Positions 18,929 to 28,525 of a DNA stretch of 64,000 nucleotides are shown one piece after another. The DNA comes from Falsochrobactrum ovis. GTDB lineage: Bacteria > Pseudomonadota > Alphaproteobacteria > Rhizobiales > Rhizobiaceae. Position 1 is the first letter of the stretch; every line of letters begins with the position of its first letter. The notes beneath the pieces are model-generated. The model was not told the DNA's origin, searched no databases, and saw nothing but the letters and a program-made list of their open reading frames with translations. The translations under genes and the position numbers were made by a program. Location: positions 1-64,000 of the forward strand of contig NZ_QLMK01000010.1 of NCBI RefSeq assembly GCF_003259955.1, written 5' to 3'.

Positions 18929-19785
18929 TGCTTGCTTCTATGTCCATGCCTTTTGCAAGCAGTCTGCGCCGGTTTCTAGGCAATCGCGCAATCCTGTTTG
19001 GCACTCTAATCCTGCTCACTGTGGTGCTCGCAGCTTTGCTCGCGCCGTGGATTGTCCCTTACGCGCCCAATAAGCTTTCCATCGTCAATAAATTGCAGGA
19101 ACCCTCGCTAAAGCACCTGTTTGGAACCGATGAATTTGGTCGCGATATATTTTCGCGTGCAATTTATGCAGGGCGAATTTCACTGCTTGTAAGCTTGGGC
19201 GTGGTCATTCTTTCAACGGTTCTTGGTGTCATACTTGGCGTCTTGGCGGGCTATTTCCGCAGGCTTGATGCACCGATTTCCCGGCTGCTGGACGCAATGA
19301 TGTCGTTTCCGGATATTCTGCTGGCGATTGCACTGGTAGCGGCACTTGGTCCATCCGTTATCACAGTGATTATCGCGCTCGGCATTACTTATGCTCCGCG
19401 TCTTGCCCGCATTGTCCGGGGATCAACATTGGTGATACGTGAAATGCCCTATGTGGAAGCGGCGATGTCACTGGGATTGCCCACTTGGCAAATTCTATCC
19501 CGCCATATTCTTCTCAATCTTCTCTCGCCTATTCTGGTGCAGGCAACATTTGTTTTTGCCTCTGCTATGCTTGCCGAAGCCAGCCTGTCATTTTTGGGCG
19601 TGGGCGTTTCAGCCGATATGCCGACCTGGGGAACTATGCTCGCTTCGGGCCGGGAATATATGAATAATGCACCGTGGCTTATGATTTTTCCGGGGCTTGC
19701 GATCGTCTTTTCTGTCCTTTCGCTGCAACTTGTCGGAGACGCATTGCGTGATCTTGTCGATCCCCGCCTTGCGAAGGAGAGTTGA
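18928..19785 (+). CDS. ABC transporter permease, DppC/OppC type
   Basis: 285 residues from the ATG at 18928. A GTG three bases earlier is also possible. An N-terminal helix is followed by LFGTDEFGRDIFSRAIYAGRISL, the classic OppC/DppC signature, then five further helices and the EAA loop MPYVEAAMSLGLPTWQILSRHIL. It is the second channel subunit of the importer. It overlaps the upstream permease and the downstream ATPase by one base each, indicating tight coupling. Confidence 0.92.
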   Translation: MLASMSMPFASSLRRFLGNRAILFGTLILLTVVLAALLAPWIVPYAPNKLSIVNKLQEPSLKHLFGTDEFGRDIFSRAIYAGRISLLVSLGVVILSTVLGVILGVLAGYFRRLDAPISRLLDAMMSFPDILLAIALVAALGPSVITVIIALGITYAPRLARIVRGSTLVIREMPYVEAAMSLGLPTWQILSRHILLNLLSPILVQATFVFASAMLAEASLSFLGVGVSADMPTWGTMLASGREYMNNAPWLMIFPGLAIVFSVLSLQLVGDALRDLVDPRLAKES

Positions 19786-21614
19786 TGATGAATGATATTA
19801 AATCTTCTGTTCAACCTGTCCTGGCGGTTGAAAATCTGACCACCTCTTTCAAAAGCGATGGCGGCTGGAAACCGGTCATTCGAGATATTAATTTCCATGT
19901 GAATGCAGGCGAAACCGTTGCCATAGTTGGTGAGAGCGGATCGGGCAAAAGTGTAACAGCGCTTTCGACGATGCGCTTGTTGCCTTCCGCCCGCATGACG
20001 GGAAAAATACTTCTGGATGGGCGGGATTTGCTCGCACTTTCAGAAAAAGAAATGCGATCCGTCCGCGGCGGATCCATTGGCATGATTTTTCAGGAGCCGA
20101 TGACATCGCTCAACCCCGTTTTCACGGTTGGTAATCAGCTCGCTGAAGCGATTGTTCTTCATCAGAAATTGAGCTGGAAACAGGCCGAAAATGAAGCTTT
20201 GCAGCTTATGGAACGGGTGCGAATTCCGGCAGCAAAGTCGCGTTTGAAAGAATATCCGCATAAGTTTTCCGGCGGCATGCGCCAACGCGTTATGATCGCT
20301 ATGGCTCTGGCCTGTCGCCCACGGCTTTTGATCGCCGATGAGCCGACAACAGCATTGGATGTTACCATTCAGGCAGAGATTTTGCATCTCATCCGCGAAT
20401 TGCAACAAGAAGAGAATATGGCCGTTCTTTTCATCACGCATGATATGGGCGTGGTGGCGGAAGTGGCTGATCGCACCGTTGTCATGTTGCGTGGCGACAT
20501 GATCGAAACCGGGACGACCCCAGATATTTTTGCCGCTCCGAAAGCGATCTATACAAAATCCCTTCTGGCTTCTATTCCGCGGCTCGGTTCAATGGCAGAT
20601 ACCAACGCGCCTGAGCGTTTTCCTGAAGTTGATCCAAAAACCGGTGAGGCCGCTGATGGCGTGCAGATGCGCCCGTTAAATCAGGATCGCCAGCCGATAT
20701 TAGAAGCCTCAAATATCGTCGTGCGTTTTGATCTTCCTCATGGGCGCATTCATGCGGTTGAGGATGTTTCTTTTGATTTGCGGCCGGGTGAAACCTTGGC
20801 CCTGGTTGGAGAATCGGGCTGTGGAAAGTCCACCACCGGTCGGGCAATTATGCGCCTTCTGCAACTGACATCTGGCGAAATAAAGATTGATGGCGAGGAT
20901 ATCACCCAACTCAAAGCTTCCCAGTTGCGATCAATGCGGCGCAAAGTTCAGATGATTTTCCAAGATCCTTTCGCTTCGCTCAATCCGAGGCTTAAAATCG
21001 GCTCTGCGATTGCCGAGCCGATCTTGTCGCATCAATTGATGGGAAAGCGTCAAGCAAAAGATCGCGTTGTTGAATTGCTTGAGCAGGTGGGGCTTTCGGC
21101 AGCCATGGCTGATCGCTTTCCGCATGAATTTTCCGGTGGTCAGCGTCAACGTATTTCCATTGCGCGTGCGCTTGCGCTAGATCCCAAACTGATAGTGGCA
21201 GATGAGGCTGTTTCAGCACTCGACGTTTCAGTAAAAGCGCAGGTTGCCAATTTGATGCTTGATCTACAGGAAAAGCACGATCTGTCATATTTGTTCATCA
21301 GCCATGATATGGCGGTGGTCGAGCGGTTAAGCCATCGTGTGGCGGTGATGTTTCTTGGCGAAATCGTAGAAATTGGGCCGAGGGAATCGGTGTTTAACAA
21401 TCCGCAGCACCCCTATACAAAACGGCTGATTTCGGCAGTCCCGATCCCGGATCCGAAAAACCGAGACCTCACAAGGCCGCGGCTGGCGGGAGAAATAAAA
21501 AGCGCGTTGAGGCCGCTGGATTATGTGCCACCAAGACGCGAATATATTGAGGTCACGCCGGGGCATTTCGTGCAGGTGCTTACGGAGCGTGAAATGGAGC
21601 TATCTGCCGCCTGA
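19785..21614 (+). CDS. Fused double ABC ATPase of the peptide importer (DppD-DppF fusion)
   Basis: 609 residues containing two complete nucleotide-binding domains. Domain 1 has GESGSGKS (near residue 50), FSGGMRQRV and [12 protein letters not shown]. Domain 2 has GESGCGKST (near 343), FSGGQRQRI and [12 protein letters not shown]. Each ends with the oligopeptide-transporter region (HPYTKRL in the second). Peptide importers usually use two separate ATPases; the fused GsiA-like form is common in proteobacteria. AAGGAG lies 5 and 8 bases before two candidate ATGs (19785, 19788). It closes the M81-importer operon. Confidence 0.93.
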   Translation: MMNDIKSSVQPVLAVENLTTSFKSDGGWKPVIRDINFHVNAGETVAIVGESGSGKSVTALSTMRLLPSARMTGKILLDGRDLLALSEKEMRSVRGGSIGMIFQEPMTSLNPVFTVGNQLAEAIVLHQKLSWKQAENEALQLMERVRIPAAKSRLKEYPHKFSGGMRQRVMIAMALACRPRLLIADEPTTALDVTIQAEILHLIRELQQEENMAVLFITHDMGVVAEVADRTVVMLRGDMIETGTTPDIFAAPKAIYTKSLLASIPRLGSMADTNAPERFPEVDPKTGEAADGVQMRPLNQDRQPILEASNIVVRFDLPHGRIHAVEDVSFDLRPGETLALVGESGCGKSTTGRAIMRLLQLTSGEIKIDGEDITQLKASQLRSMRRKVQMIFQDPFASLNPRLKIGSAIAEPILSHQLMGKRQAKDRVVELLEQVGLSAAMADRFPHEFSGGQRQRISIARALALDPKLIVADEAVSALDVSVKAQVANLMLDLQEKHDLSYLFISHDMAVVERLSHRVAVMFLGEIVEIGPRESVFNNPQHPYTKRLISAVPIPDPKNRDLTRPRLAGEIKSALRPLDYVPPRREYIEVTPGHFVQVLTEREMELSAA

Positions 21615-21716
21615 ACTAGCCCAAACGGCAGTGAACGCTTTTCAGACGGTTTCGTAAGCAATCCGTAGAATCTTATAAAAACCTATTGACTCTGGGTCAC
21701 CGGTTGATGATTTTAA

Positions 21717-21737
21717 CTGGACTAGTGGATAGACCAG
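21717..21737. promoter_or_regulatory. Candidate GntR-family operator
   Basis: CTGGACTA (21717-21724) and TAGACCAG (21730-21737) are inverted arms matching at 7 of 8 positions with a 5-bp spacer. They lie 22 bp upstream of the GntR-type gene. Size and spacing suit FCD-class GntR dimers, suggesting autoregulation. Confidence 0.45.
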
Positions 21738-21759
21738 CAGATCACTTCGGGGGCCCTCA

Positions 21760-22524
21760 GTGAAAGTCGCTTATGACCTTTTGTTGGGAAAGGACGCAAC
21801 TCTTAACCGGGACTTGCAACGGCGCACACTTGCCGATGCAATCGCGGATAAAATCGCAGCTCTGATCGCGTCCGGGCTGCTTAGCGTCGGTGATGAATTG
21901 CCGGGTGAGCGGGCGCTGGCCACAGCGCTTTCTGTTAGTCGCCAGACAATTCGGATCGCCATTCAATCGCTTGCGGCGCAGGGAATAGTCGAAGTTACCC
22001 ACGGTTCTCGTACACGCGTTGCCAATCCCAACCTGTCTGCCACAGCAGTGGGAATAACGTCCCGTTTGAATGTCGATCTATATGATGTCCATTCGGTGCA
22101 TGCGGCGCGCCTGCTTATTGAGCAAAAAGTCGTTGGCGATACGGCAGAGAATATCTCTGACGAAGCGCTTGAACTATTGCGTCGATCGCTGGATACGCAA
22201 TCCACCTGCATGAAAGAGCCGGTGCGTTTTCTGATCTGTGATCGTGAATTCCATGTTACGATTTATCGTGAATGCGGCAATCCTCTGCTCGCCGATATTG
22301 TTACGGATCTTTACACATATATGATGGAATTTCGCCGCCGTGCGGTTTCTCAACCCGGTGCGATCCAAGAAAGTTTCGCTGATCATCAGTCTATCCTGAG
22401 CGCACTGGAAAAGCGCGATCGACTAGCTGCTATGAAGGCGTTCGCTGCGCATGAGGAGCGCATTTACGTTTCCACACAAAAACTGCTGCAAGTTGCGGGC
22501 AGAACGAAAGCCGGAAACATTTAA
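21760..22524 (+). CDS. GntR-family regulator, FadR/FCD subfamily
   Basis: 254 residues from GTG. Residues about 20-90 are the winged helix: LADAIADKIAALIASGLLSVGDELPGERALA, with recognition helix SVSRQTIRIAIQSLAAQGIVE. An all-helical FCD ligand domain occupies about 105-240, with metal/ligand residues including the DREFHVTIYRECGN stretch. FCD regulators respond to sugar acids, keto acids or fatty acids. It is followed after 46 bp by a sugar ABC importer and a D-apionate-lactonase-like gene, so it most likely controls this catabolic operon. Confidence 0.9.
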   Translation: MKVAYDLLLGKDATLNRDLQRRTLADAIADKIAALIASGLLSVGDELPGERALATALSVSRQTIRIAIQSLAAQGIVEVTHGSRTRVANPNLSATAVGITSRLNVDLYDVHSVHAARLLIEQKVVGDTAENISDEALELLRRSLDTQSTCMKEPVRFLICDREFHVTIYRECGNPLLADIVTDLYTYMMEFRRRAVSQPGAIQESFADHQSILSALEKRDRLAAMKAFAAHEERIYVSTQKLLQVAGRTKAGNI

Positions 22525-22533
22525 ATTTTATCA

Positions 22534-22550
22534 AGCCGATGAAATCGGCT
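22534..22550 (+). other. Small hairpin upstream of the sugar-binding-protein gene
   Basis: AGCCGAT-GAA-ATCGGCT is a perfect 7-bp stem with a 3-base loop in the 46-bp gap. No T-run follows. It may be a weak terminator of the regulator gene or a 5' stabilising hairpin. Confidence 0.35.
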
Positions 22551-22570
22551 GTTAACGGAGGAGGAAAATC

Positions 22571-23557
22571 ATGATTACCAGACGTAGTATTTTGGCGCTG
22601 ACGGCAGGTGCAGTCGCAATGGCAGGCGCCATTTTCGGTAGCGCTATCCCTGCCTATGCGCAAGAAAAATCAGTTGTTTATTTGACACCCGGCCTGGATT
22701 TGCCGTTCTGGCGCTATCTTTCAAAGGGTGTTGAGAAGGTTGCAACGGAAAATGGCTATAGTTTTCAAGCGCTTGATTCAGCAAACAGCGCCCAGACGCA
22801 ACTAAAAAATGCTCAGGATGCCATAGCCCGCGGAGTTGCGGGTATTGTGCTGTCGCCAACTGATAGTTCAACCGCGCCCAGTGTGCTTCAACTCGCTGAA
22901 AAAGCCAATATTCCGGTCGTTATCGCAGATATTGGTACAAATAGCGGCGATTACGTCTCCTTTATTATCTCTGATAATTATGAAGGCGCGAACGGCACCG
23001 GCAAAGCATTGGCAGCCGCGTTGAAAGAAAAAGGTTGGGAAGACGGATCTGTCGGTATTGTTGCCATTTCACAAGCCCGTTTGAACGGCCAGGCCCGTAC
23101 AAAGGGCTTTAAAGATGCGCTGGCGGAAGCCAATATTACCGGTGATGCTGGCCTACAGCAAATGCAGTCTTACACGGCGGACGAAACCTTTCGCTTCACG
23201 CAGGACATGCTGACGGCAAATCCAAATATGCGTGGCCTTTTTGTGCAGACAGATCAGCCCGCTATAGGCGCGCTGCGCGCAATTAAAGCGGCCCGACGCC
23301 AAGGCGAAGTCGCCGTTGCTGCATTTGACGGTATCCCAGAATTTGTGCCGCTACTTCAATCTGGTGAGCTGGTCGCGTCCGGCATGCAGCAGCCATATCT
23401 AATGGGCGAAACCTCCGGCAAGGCATTGTTTGACCACCTTGCAGGCAAGGAAGTTGAAAAAGAAATCCTCGTGCCAATTGTCGTCGTTACCTCGACAAAT
23501 ATTGAGGAAATGCTGCCTACAATTAAAGAAACCGTATTCGCTAATGAAATGGAATAG
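22571..23557 (+). CDS. Sugar ABC transporter substrate-binding protein (ribose/RbsB type)
   Basis: 328 residues. The Tat/Sec-like signal (MITRRSILALTAGAVAMAG) ends near AYAQ. The mature part is a type I periplasmic-binding fold with VYLTPGLDLPFWRYLSKG, GIVLSPTDSSTAPSVL, VVIADIGT and AAFDGIPEFVPLL, typical of the Peripla_BP_4/RbsB group. It is followed by ATPase and permease of the same class. An apiose-derived acid or lactone is a possible ligand, judged only from the lactonase-like gene at the end of the operon. GGAGGAGG precedes the ATG. Confidence 0.92.
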   Translation: MITRRSILALTAGAVAMAGAIFGSAIPAYAQEKSVVYLTPGLDLPFWRYLSKGVEKVATENGYSFQALDSANSAQTQLKNAQDAIARGVAGIVLSPTDSSTAPSVLQLAEKANIPVVIADIGTNSGDYVSFIISDNYEGANGTGKALAAALKEKGWEDGSVGIVAISQARLNGQARTKGFKDALAEANITGDAGLQQMQSYTADETFRFTQDMLTANPNMRGLFVQTDQPAIGALRAIKAARRQGEVAVAAFDGIPEFVPLLQSGELVASGMQQPYLMGETSGKALFDHLAGKEVEKEILVPIVVVTSTNIEEMLPTIKETVFANEME

Positions 23558-23595
23558 AGCGGAAATTCCGTCTCGATACATTGATTACGAGCATA

Positions 23596-23621
23596 CTGTC
23601 GCCTGGCTTGCTGGGCGACAG
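23596..23621 (+). terminator. Intra-operon hairpin between binding-protein and ATPase genes
   Basis: CTGTCGCC (23596-23603) pairs with GGCGACAG (23614-23621), followed by ATTTGAT. This placement is common in importers, where partial termination or 3'-end protection raises binding-protein output. No full T-run is present. Confidence 0.45.
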
Positions 23622-23645
23622 ATTTGATCCCTCGGAGGCGAAACT

Positions 23646-25559
23646 ATGAATGATAAGGCAAATAGCATTGCACAACCGGCAATGCTTGCCGCTACGGGTG
23701 TTGCTAAACGCTTTGGCAGTACCCGCGCCCTCGTTGACGCTGTTTTTGAAGTCAGGCGCGGCGAGGTGCATGGATTACTCGGCGCAAATGGTGCGGGCAA
23801 ATCAACTCTTTCACGCATTATTTGCGGACATATTCGCCGCGATAGTGGCGATATTCTCTATAATGGAAAACCACTAAATCCACGCTCAACCCGCGATGCA
23901 CTTCGTAGCGGCATTGCCCTTGTCGCGCAGGAAACCAGCCTAGCGCCGGATCTTTCGGTGTTGGAAAATATCTTTCTGCCTGAATATGGTACAAGTGGGC
24001 GCTTGTCTTATGGCTCAATGCGCCAGCGAGCGCATGCGATTCTTAGCCGTTTGGGACATGAACAAGTATTACCACTGGACCAAATTGTGCGCGACCTTTC
24101 GGCAGCACAACGGCAGCTGGTAGAAATCGCCAAAGCTCTCGCACTTGAAGCGAGCTTGATGATTTTCGATGAACCGACATCTTCGCTAAGCCCTTCAGAA
24201 GTAAGCCGATTATTTGACATCATGTCCCGTCTGAAAGAGCAGGGGCATGGACTGGTTTTCGTCTCGCATCGTCTGGAAGAGGTCTTTGCGGTTACAGATC
24301 GAGTTACGATCATGCGGGAAGGCGCAACAGTCGCTCGCAATCTGCAAACGGCCACCTTAACGCAGTCTGACATAATCCGTCATATGGTCGGACGTGATTT
24401 GGAAAGCATATATGGCCAGCGCGATGAAACGGAAAATAACCGTTTTGGCGAAACCATATTGGAAGTTGAGCATCTCGTCAGCCATCCCATTGTGCATGAT
24501 GTGTCGTTCAGCGTGCGAAAAGGCGAAGTGCTAGGGCTTGGTGGTCTGGTGGGGGCAGGACGTTCCGAAGCTGTTGGTGCATTGTTTGGCCTGCGCCATC
24601 GCGATGGTGGAACAATCAAAATCAATGGCAAACAGGTGGACCCACGCAGTCCCGCTCAGGCAATTAAACTTGGCATTGGTCTGGTTGCAGAAGATCGGCG
24701 TGCGCAAAATATTGTGCCTGACCTGACAGTGGGTGAAAATCTTTATCTGGCCCATATTGGCAGCCATAAGGGTTTTACCCTTGGCTATAGCTCGCGCCGT
24801 AAAATGGTTGATGAGCTTCTTAGCAAGCTCGACCTACCGAAAGATCGCCTTGATGCTAGTCTGCTGACATTCTCAGGCGGCATGCAGCAGAAAGTCATTA
24901 TCGCGCGTTGGCTGCTTGTTGAGCCATCTATCCTTATTCTCGACGAACCCACAAAAGGCGTTGATATTGGAACGCGCAGTTCGATTTATTCAATCCTGCG
25001 GGAAATCGCCGATCAAGGCGTGGCTGTTATCATCATCTCATCCGATTTTGAAGAACTGCTCGGCGTCTGTGCTCGAGTCGTGGTTATGAGTGATGGAATA
25101 ACGATTGCTGATTTGCCAAAAAGCGTGCTGAATGAGGAAAAGCTCACCCTGCTTGCCGCGCCGCGCACCTCAACTCAGCGCAACATGCAACTGCTCAAAA
25201 AACTCAGTGATGAATATAATGCAAGCACCTTCTGGGCATTGATCGATACTGATGAGCTTATTTGTCTTGGTACATCTTCGGGAAAATCGGCTCCGCAGAC
25301 GGGACTGACTGCTGGCAATGCCTTTCCACATGAAGAAACAAATATATCTTATGCTTTAAATCAGCAATCTGATGATTTTATACGCGAACCGGAAAGTGGC
25401 ATTGCAACGCTACTGGTCCCAATGCGCAATAAACGTGGGCACGATCTTGGCTGGATTGGGGTGAGCATCAATCCTGATGCGCCCTTGCCCGACCGCCAGC
25501 AAATCATCAGCCAAATTTCGGACATGACAGACGCCGATCTATCTTCTGGAGCCTCATAA
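23646..25559 (+). CDS. Sugar ABC transporter ATPase (RbsA type) with extra C-terminal domain
   Basis: 637 residues. Two nucleotide-binding halves are present: GANGAGKST near 45 with LSAAQRQLVEIAKAL and MIFDEPTSSL, and a second half with GLVGAGRSE, FSGGMQQKV and LILDEPTKGVD. RbsA-type ATPases normally end near 500-510. Here about 130 further residues follow (505-637), with a hydrophobic strand/helix pattern (STFWALIDTDELICLG, GIATLLVPMRNKRGHDLGWIGV) reminiscent of a GAF-like sensor domain. It energises sugar import, and the extension suggests ligand-dependent control of transport. The stop overlaps the permease start by one base. GGAGG lies 7 bases before ATG. Confidence 0.92.
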   Translation: MNDKANSIAQPAMLAATGVAKRFGSTRALVDAVFEVRRGEVHGLLGANGAGKSTLSRIICGHIRRDSGDILYNGKPLNPRSTRDALRSGIALVAQETSLAPDLSVLENIFLPEYGTSGRLSYGSMRQRAHAILSRLGHEQVLPLDQIVRDLSAAQRQLVEIAKALALEASLMIFDEPTSSLSPSEVSRLFDIMSRLKEQGHGLVFVSHRLEEVFAVTDRVTIMREGATVARNLQTATLTQSDIIRHMVGRDLESIYGQRDETENNRFGETILEVEHLVSHPIVHDVSFSVRKGEVLGLGGLVGAGRSEAVGALFGLRHRDGGTIKINGKQVDPRSPAQAIKLGIGLVAEDRRAQNIVPDLTVGENLYLAHIGSHKGFTLGYSSRRKMVDELLSKLDLPKDRLDASLLTFSGGMQQKVIIARWLLVEPSILILDEPTKGVDIGTRSSIYSILREIADQGVAVIIISSDFEELLGVCARVVVMSDGITIADLPKSVLNEEKLTLLAAPRTSTQRNMQLLKKLSDEYNASTFWALIDTDELICLGTSSGKSAPQTGLTAGNAFPHEETNISYALNQQSDDFIREPESGIATLLVPMRNKRGHDLGWIGVSINPDAPLPDRQQIISQISDMTDADLSSGAS

Positions 25560-26527
25560 TGTCGACATCTACCTCATCTGTGTCAAAGGTCTGGTCGCGC
25601 GTGATCCGTAGCCTGGAAATCCGCATGCTCGGTCTGGCTTTAATTCTTGCTATCGGTCTTTCGCTGCTTTCACCCTATTTTCTGACCCAGAACAATATAT
25701 TCAACATTCTTGATCAGTCGGTGGTTATCGGCATTGTTGCCGTGGGTATGACTTTGGTCATTCTAACTGGGGGGATTGATCTTTCAGTTGGCTCTGTCGC
25801 GGGACTTACGGGGATTATTCTGGGCCTTGCATTGCAATCCCTGCCAATTCCCGTTGCAATAGCTGTTGCGGTGCTGAGCGGTGCCGGCATCGGTCTTATT
25901 TCAGGCATTCTAATCGCAGTGTTCGGCCTTGCACCCTTTGTGGTGACGCTTGGCATGATGGCCATTGCGCGCAGCCTTGCCTATATTTTCTCAGGCCAGA
26001 CGGCGATTTCAAATATTCCCAGCGGATTGTCGGACATTGTTTACACAACAGTGTTGGGCATTCCGGGCAATGTGCTGTTTCTTCTTATTCTCTACGCGAT
26101 AGCTTGGGCCTATCTCACCTATACTAAGGGCGGGCGCACCATTTATGCGGTGGGATCAAACGCCGAAGCAGCGCGTGCTGCGGGCCTAAACGTGCTATTT
26201 TATTCGATCCTGCCTTATGTGATTTCCGGCGCTCTTGCCGCGGTAGCGATCACATTTTCCATTGCGCAAATCCTATCTGCGGACCCGCTCGCGGGCAATC
26301 AGATGGAACTTGATGCAATTGCCGCAGTCGTGATCGGTGGTGCAAGCCTCTATGGCGGTCGTGGCTCCATCATCGGCACACTTATTGGCGTCATCATAAT
26401 GGTCATGATCCGCAATGGTCTGAACTTGATGGGCGTTTCACCTTTTTGGCAGGGCACTGCCATCGGCTCAATTATCATTTTGGCATTGCTAGCTGAGCGT
26501 CTCGTCAACTGGCGATCTGCTCGATAA
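25559..26527 (+). CDS. Sugar ABC transporter permease (RbsC type)
   Basis: 322 residues with about eight to ten helices. The family hallmarks are IVAVGMTLVILTGGIDLSVGSVAGL near the N-terminus, YAVGSNAEAARAAGLNV (the coupling-loop region) and AAVVIGGASLYGGRGSIIGTLIGV near the C-terminus. It is the channel subunit for the preceding binding protein and ATPase, with which it overlaps by one base. The next gene starts 10 bp after its stop. Confidence 0.94.
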   Translation: MSTSTSSVSKVWSRVIRSLEIRMLGLALILAIGLSLLSPYFLTQNNIFNILDQSVVIGIVAVGMTLVILTGGIDLSVGSVAGLTGIILGLALQSLPIPVAIAVAVLSGAGIGLISGILIAVFGLAPFVVTLGMMAIARSLAYIFSGQTAISNIPSGLSDIVYTTVLGIPGNVLFLLILYAIAWAYLTYTKGGRTIYAVGSNAEAARAAGLNVLFYSILPYVISGALAAVAITFSIAQILSADPLAGNQMELDAIAAVVIGGASLYGGRGSIIGTLIGVIIMVMIRNGLNLMGVSPFWQGTAIGSIIILALLAERLVNWRSAR

Positions 26528-26537
26528 GGAGGTTATC

Positions 26538-28484
26538 ATGCAAGAAAATCCCAGCAGAAATATCCGACTTTTTGGAACAGATCAGCCTGTTACTCCCCCT
26601 TTATTACTTAAGGCTGGTGCTCTGAGTGCTGAACTTGAAGCGGGTAATCTTCGTTATATCCGCTTTAATGGCGTGGAAGTGATGCGGGCGATTTCCTTTA
26701 TCGTCCGTGATAAAGATTGGGGCACTTATGAACCCGATATATTTGATCTCAAAGTCGCAGAAGATGAGCACGGATTTACGATTCGCTATCAGGCTTGCAC
26801 GAAAGATGACGTGCAGTCATTCACCTATCAGGTGAAAATTACTGGCAATACAGATGGCAAGCTCATTTTCGATGCGACTGGCAGCGCCGACACAGATTTT
26901 CTCACCAATCGCACCGGATTTGTGATCCTGCATCCGATTGATGGTGTCGCGGGCGAAAAGGTCGAGATCGAACATGTTGACGGCAAGATCGTAGCAAGCC
27001 GGTTTCCACGTCTCATTGATCCAGTGCAGCCGATGATGGAACTCAGGAGACTGACACACTGGGCAGGGGACGGCCAATTACGCATTGATTGCCTTATGGA
27101 AGGCGATACCTATGAAATGGAGGATCAGCGGAACTGGACTGACGCTTCTTATAAAACCTATGTCCGCCCGTTAGCGCTGCCTTGGCCTTATACGATCAGG
27201 GCGGGAGAGAAAATTGTCCAATGCATTACATTGAGCGTAAGCGGAACCTGTGAAGGAAATGCGACCGGTAGTCCTGTATCGATACGAATATTAGGCACGG
27301 ATGGAAAAGTGCCAGCACTTGGATTGGGGATTGATCCTGACGATATTGAAGCGGCTCAAAGCGTCGTAAATAGGGTTGCAGATATTGGCGCCCATCACCT
27401 AGTTTGCCATTTTGATCCACGTCGTGGCCATGACAGAACCAGTCTTGAAGGCCAGATTAATTTGGCGAGGAAAATCAACGCAACCCCCTGGCTCGAAGCG
27501 GTGGTTGCATCCGTTGACAATTACGAAGCCGAGATTTCCGAACTAGGCAAAATAGTCTCTGAACTTGGCTCACCATTTAGCGTCGTTCTGGTATCACCGG
27601 CTCCCGACCTTAAATGCACATTGCCCGGGAGTGTCTGGCCTCCGGCTCCGCCAGCCGAACAAATGTACGAAGCTGCCCGAAAGGCGTTTCCTAGTGCCGA
27701 AATCGGCGGCGGAATGTTCAGCTACTTCACCGAGCTTAACCGCAAACGTCCGCCGCTTGGCCCGCTTGATCTTGTAAGCTTCACCACATCCGCACTGGTT
27801 CATGCCGGTGACGATCGTTCTGTTATGGAGACCTTGCAATCTTTGCCAGCAATTGCCGAAAGTGCTCAGGCAATAGCTGAACATTTACCCTATGCTGTGG
27901 GTCCATCAGCCATAGGCATGCGCGATAATCCCTATGGTGAAGCTCCGAAAGAAAATCCGAGCAATATTCGTCAGGCAATGAACCGCAATGATCCGCGCCA
28001 GCGCGGATTGCTGGGGGCTGCCTGGGCGCTTGGGTATTTTGCGCGCTTTTCCTATGGTGGCGCAAGTCATATCGCCATCGGCGCGCCTGTGGGGGCGTCA
28101 GGTGCCGTGGTGACGCAGGCCGACTTGCCCCTGCCAGCCTTTGACACCGCCGGAGAAGTCTATCCGGTGTTTCATATCCTTCGAGGTCTGGCTAAACTCC
28201 ATCATAAATCTTTGCGAAAGTTGGAAATTTCCCGCTCCGATCTTGTCCAGGCCATAGCTGCCGAAACGGAGAGCGGAGACGTGGAATTGTGGCTTGCCAA
28301 TCTGACACAGGAAACAGTCACGGTAAGTCTGGAAAAGGAACCAAGCGGGATGGCAAAGCTTGATGAGAATAATTTTGTGGAGGCAGCTCAAACCCCCAAC
28401 CTACTGGACGAGCTTAAACCGCAATCGGCTCAAAATTTGACGCTCGCGCCTTATGCGGTCACTAGAATTAAATTTGCGCAATAA
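26538..28484 (+). CDS. apnL: D-apionate lactonase-like protein
   Basis: 648 residues. The N-terminal part (NIRLFGTDQPVTPP, AELEAGNLRYIRFNGVEVMRAISF, RDKDWGTYEPDI) and later segments (FDATGSADTDFLTNRTGFVILHP, EMEDQRNWTDASYKTYVRPLALPWPYT) match what I recall of ApnL, the lactonase hydrolysing D-apionolactone to D-apionate in apiose catabolism of Rhizobiales. The middle part resembles a TIM-barrel hydrolase. No signal peptide is seen, so it is cytosolic. It is last in the GntR-sugar ABC operon with AAGGAGG before the ATG. The other apionate enzymes are absent from the window, so the pathway claim rests on this gene alone. Confidence 0.7.
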   Translation: MQENPSRNIRLFGTDQPVTPPLLLKAGALSAELEAGNLRYIRFNGVEVMRAISFIVRDKDWGTYEPDIFDLKVAEDEHGFTIRYQACTKDDVQSFTYQVKITGNTDGKLIFDATGSADTDFLTNRTGFVILHPIDGVAGEKVEIEHVDGKIVASRFPRLIDPVQPMMELRRLTHWAGDGQLRIDCLMEGDTYEMEDQRNWTDASYKTYVRPLALPWPYTIRAGEKIVQCITLSVSGTCEGNATGSPVSIRILGTDGKVPALGLGIDPDDIEAAQSVVNRVADIGAHHLVCHFDPRRGHDRTSLEGQINLARKINATPWLEAVVASVDNYEAEISELGKIVSELGSPFSVVLVSPAPDLKCTLPGSVWPPAPPAEQMYEAARKAFPSAEIGGGMFSYFTELNRKRPPLGPLDLVSFTTSALVHAGDDRSVMETLQSLPAIAESAQAIAEHLPYAVGPSAIGMRDNPYGEAPKENPSNIRQAMNRNDPRQRGLLGAAWALGYFARFSYGGASHIAIGAPVGASGAVVTQADLPLPAFDTAGEVYPVFHILRGLAKLHHKSLRKLEISRSDLVQAIAAETESGDVELWLANLTQETVTVSLEKEPSGMAKLDENNFVEAAQTPNLLDELKPQSAQNLTLAPYAVTRIKFAQ

Positions 28485-28525
28485 AAACCGATAGTCACAA
28501 CTAAGACTGAACTGCGTTTCAAAAG

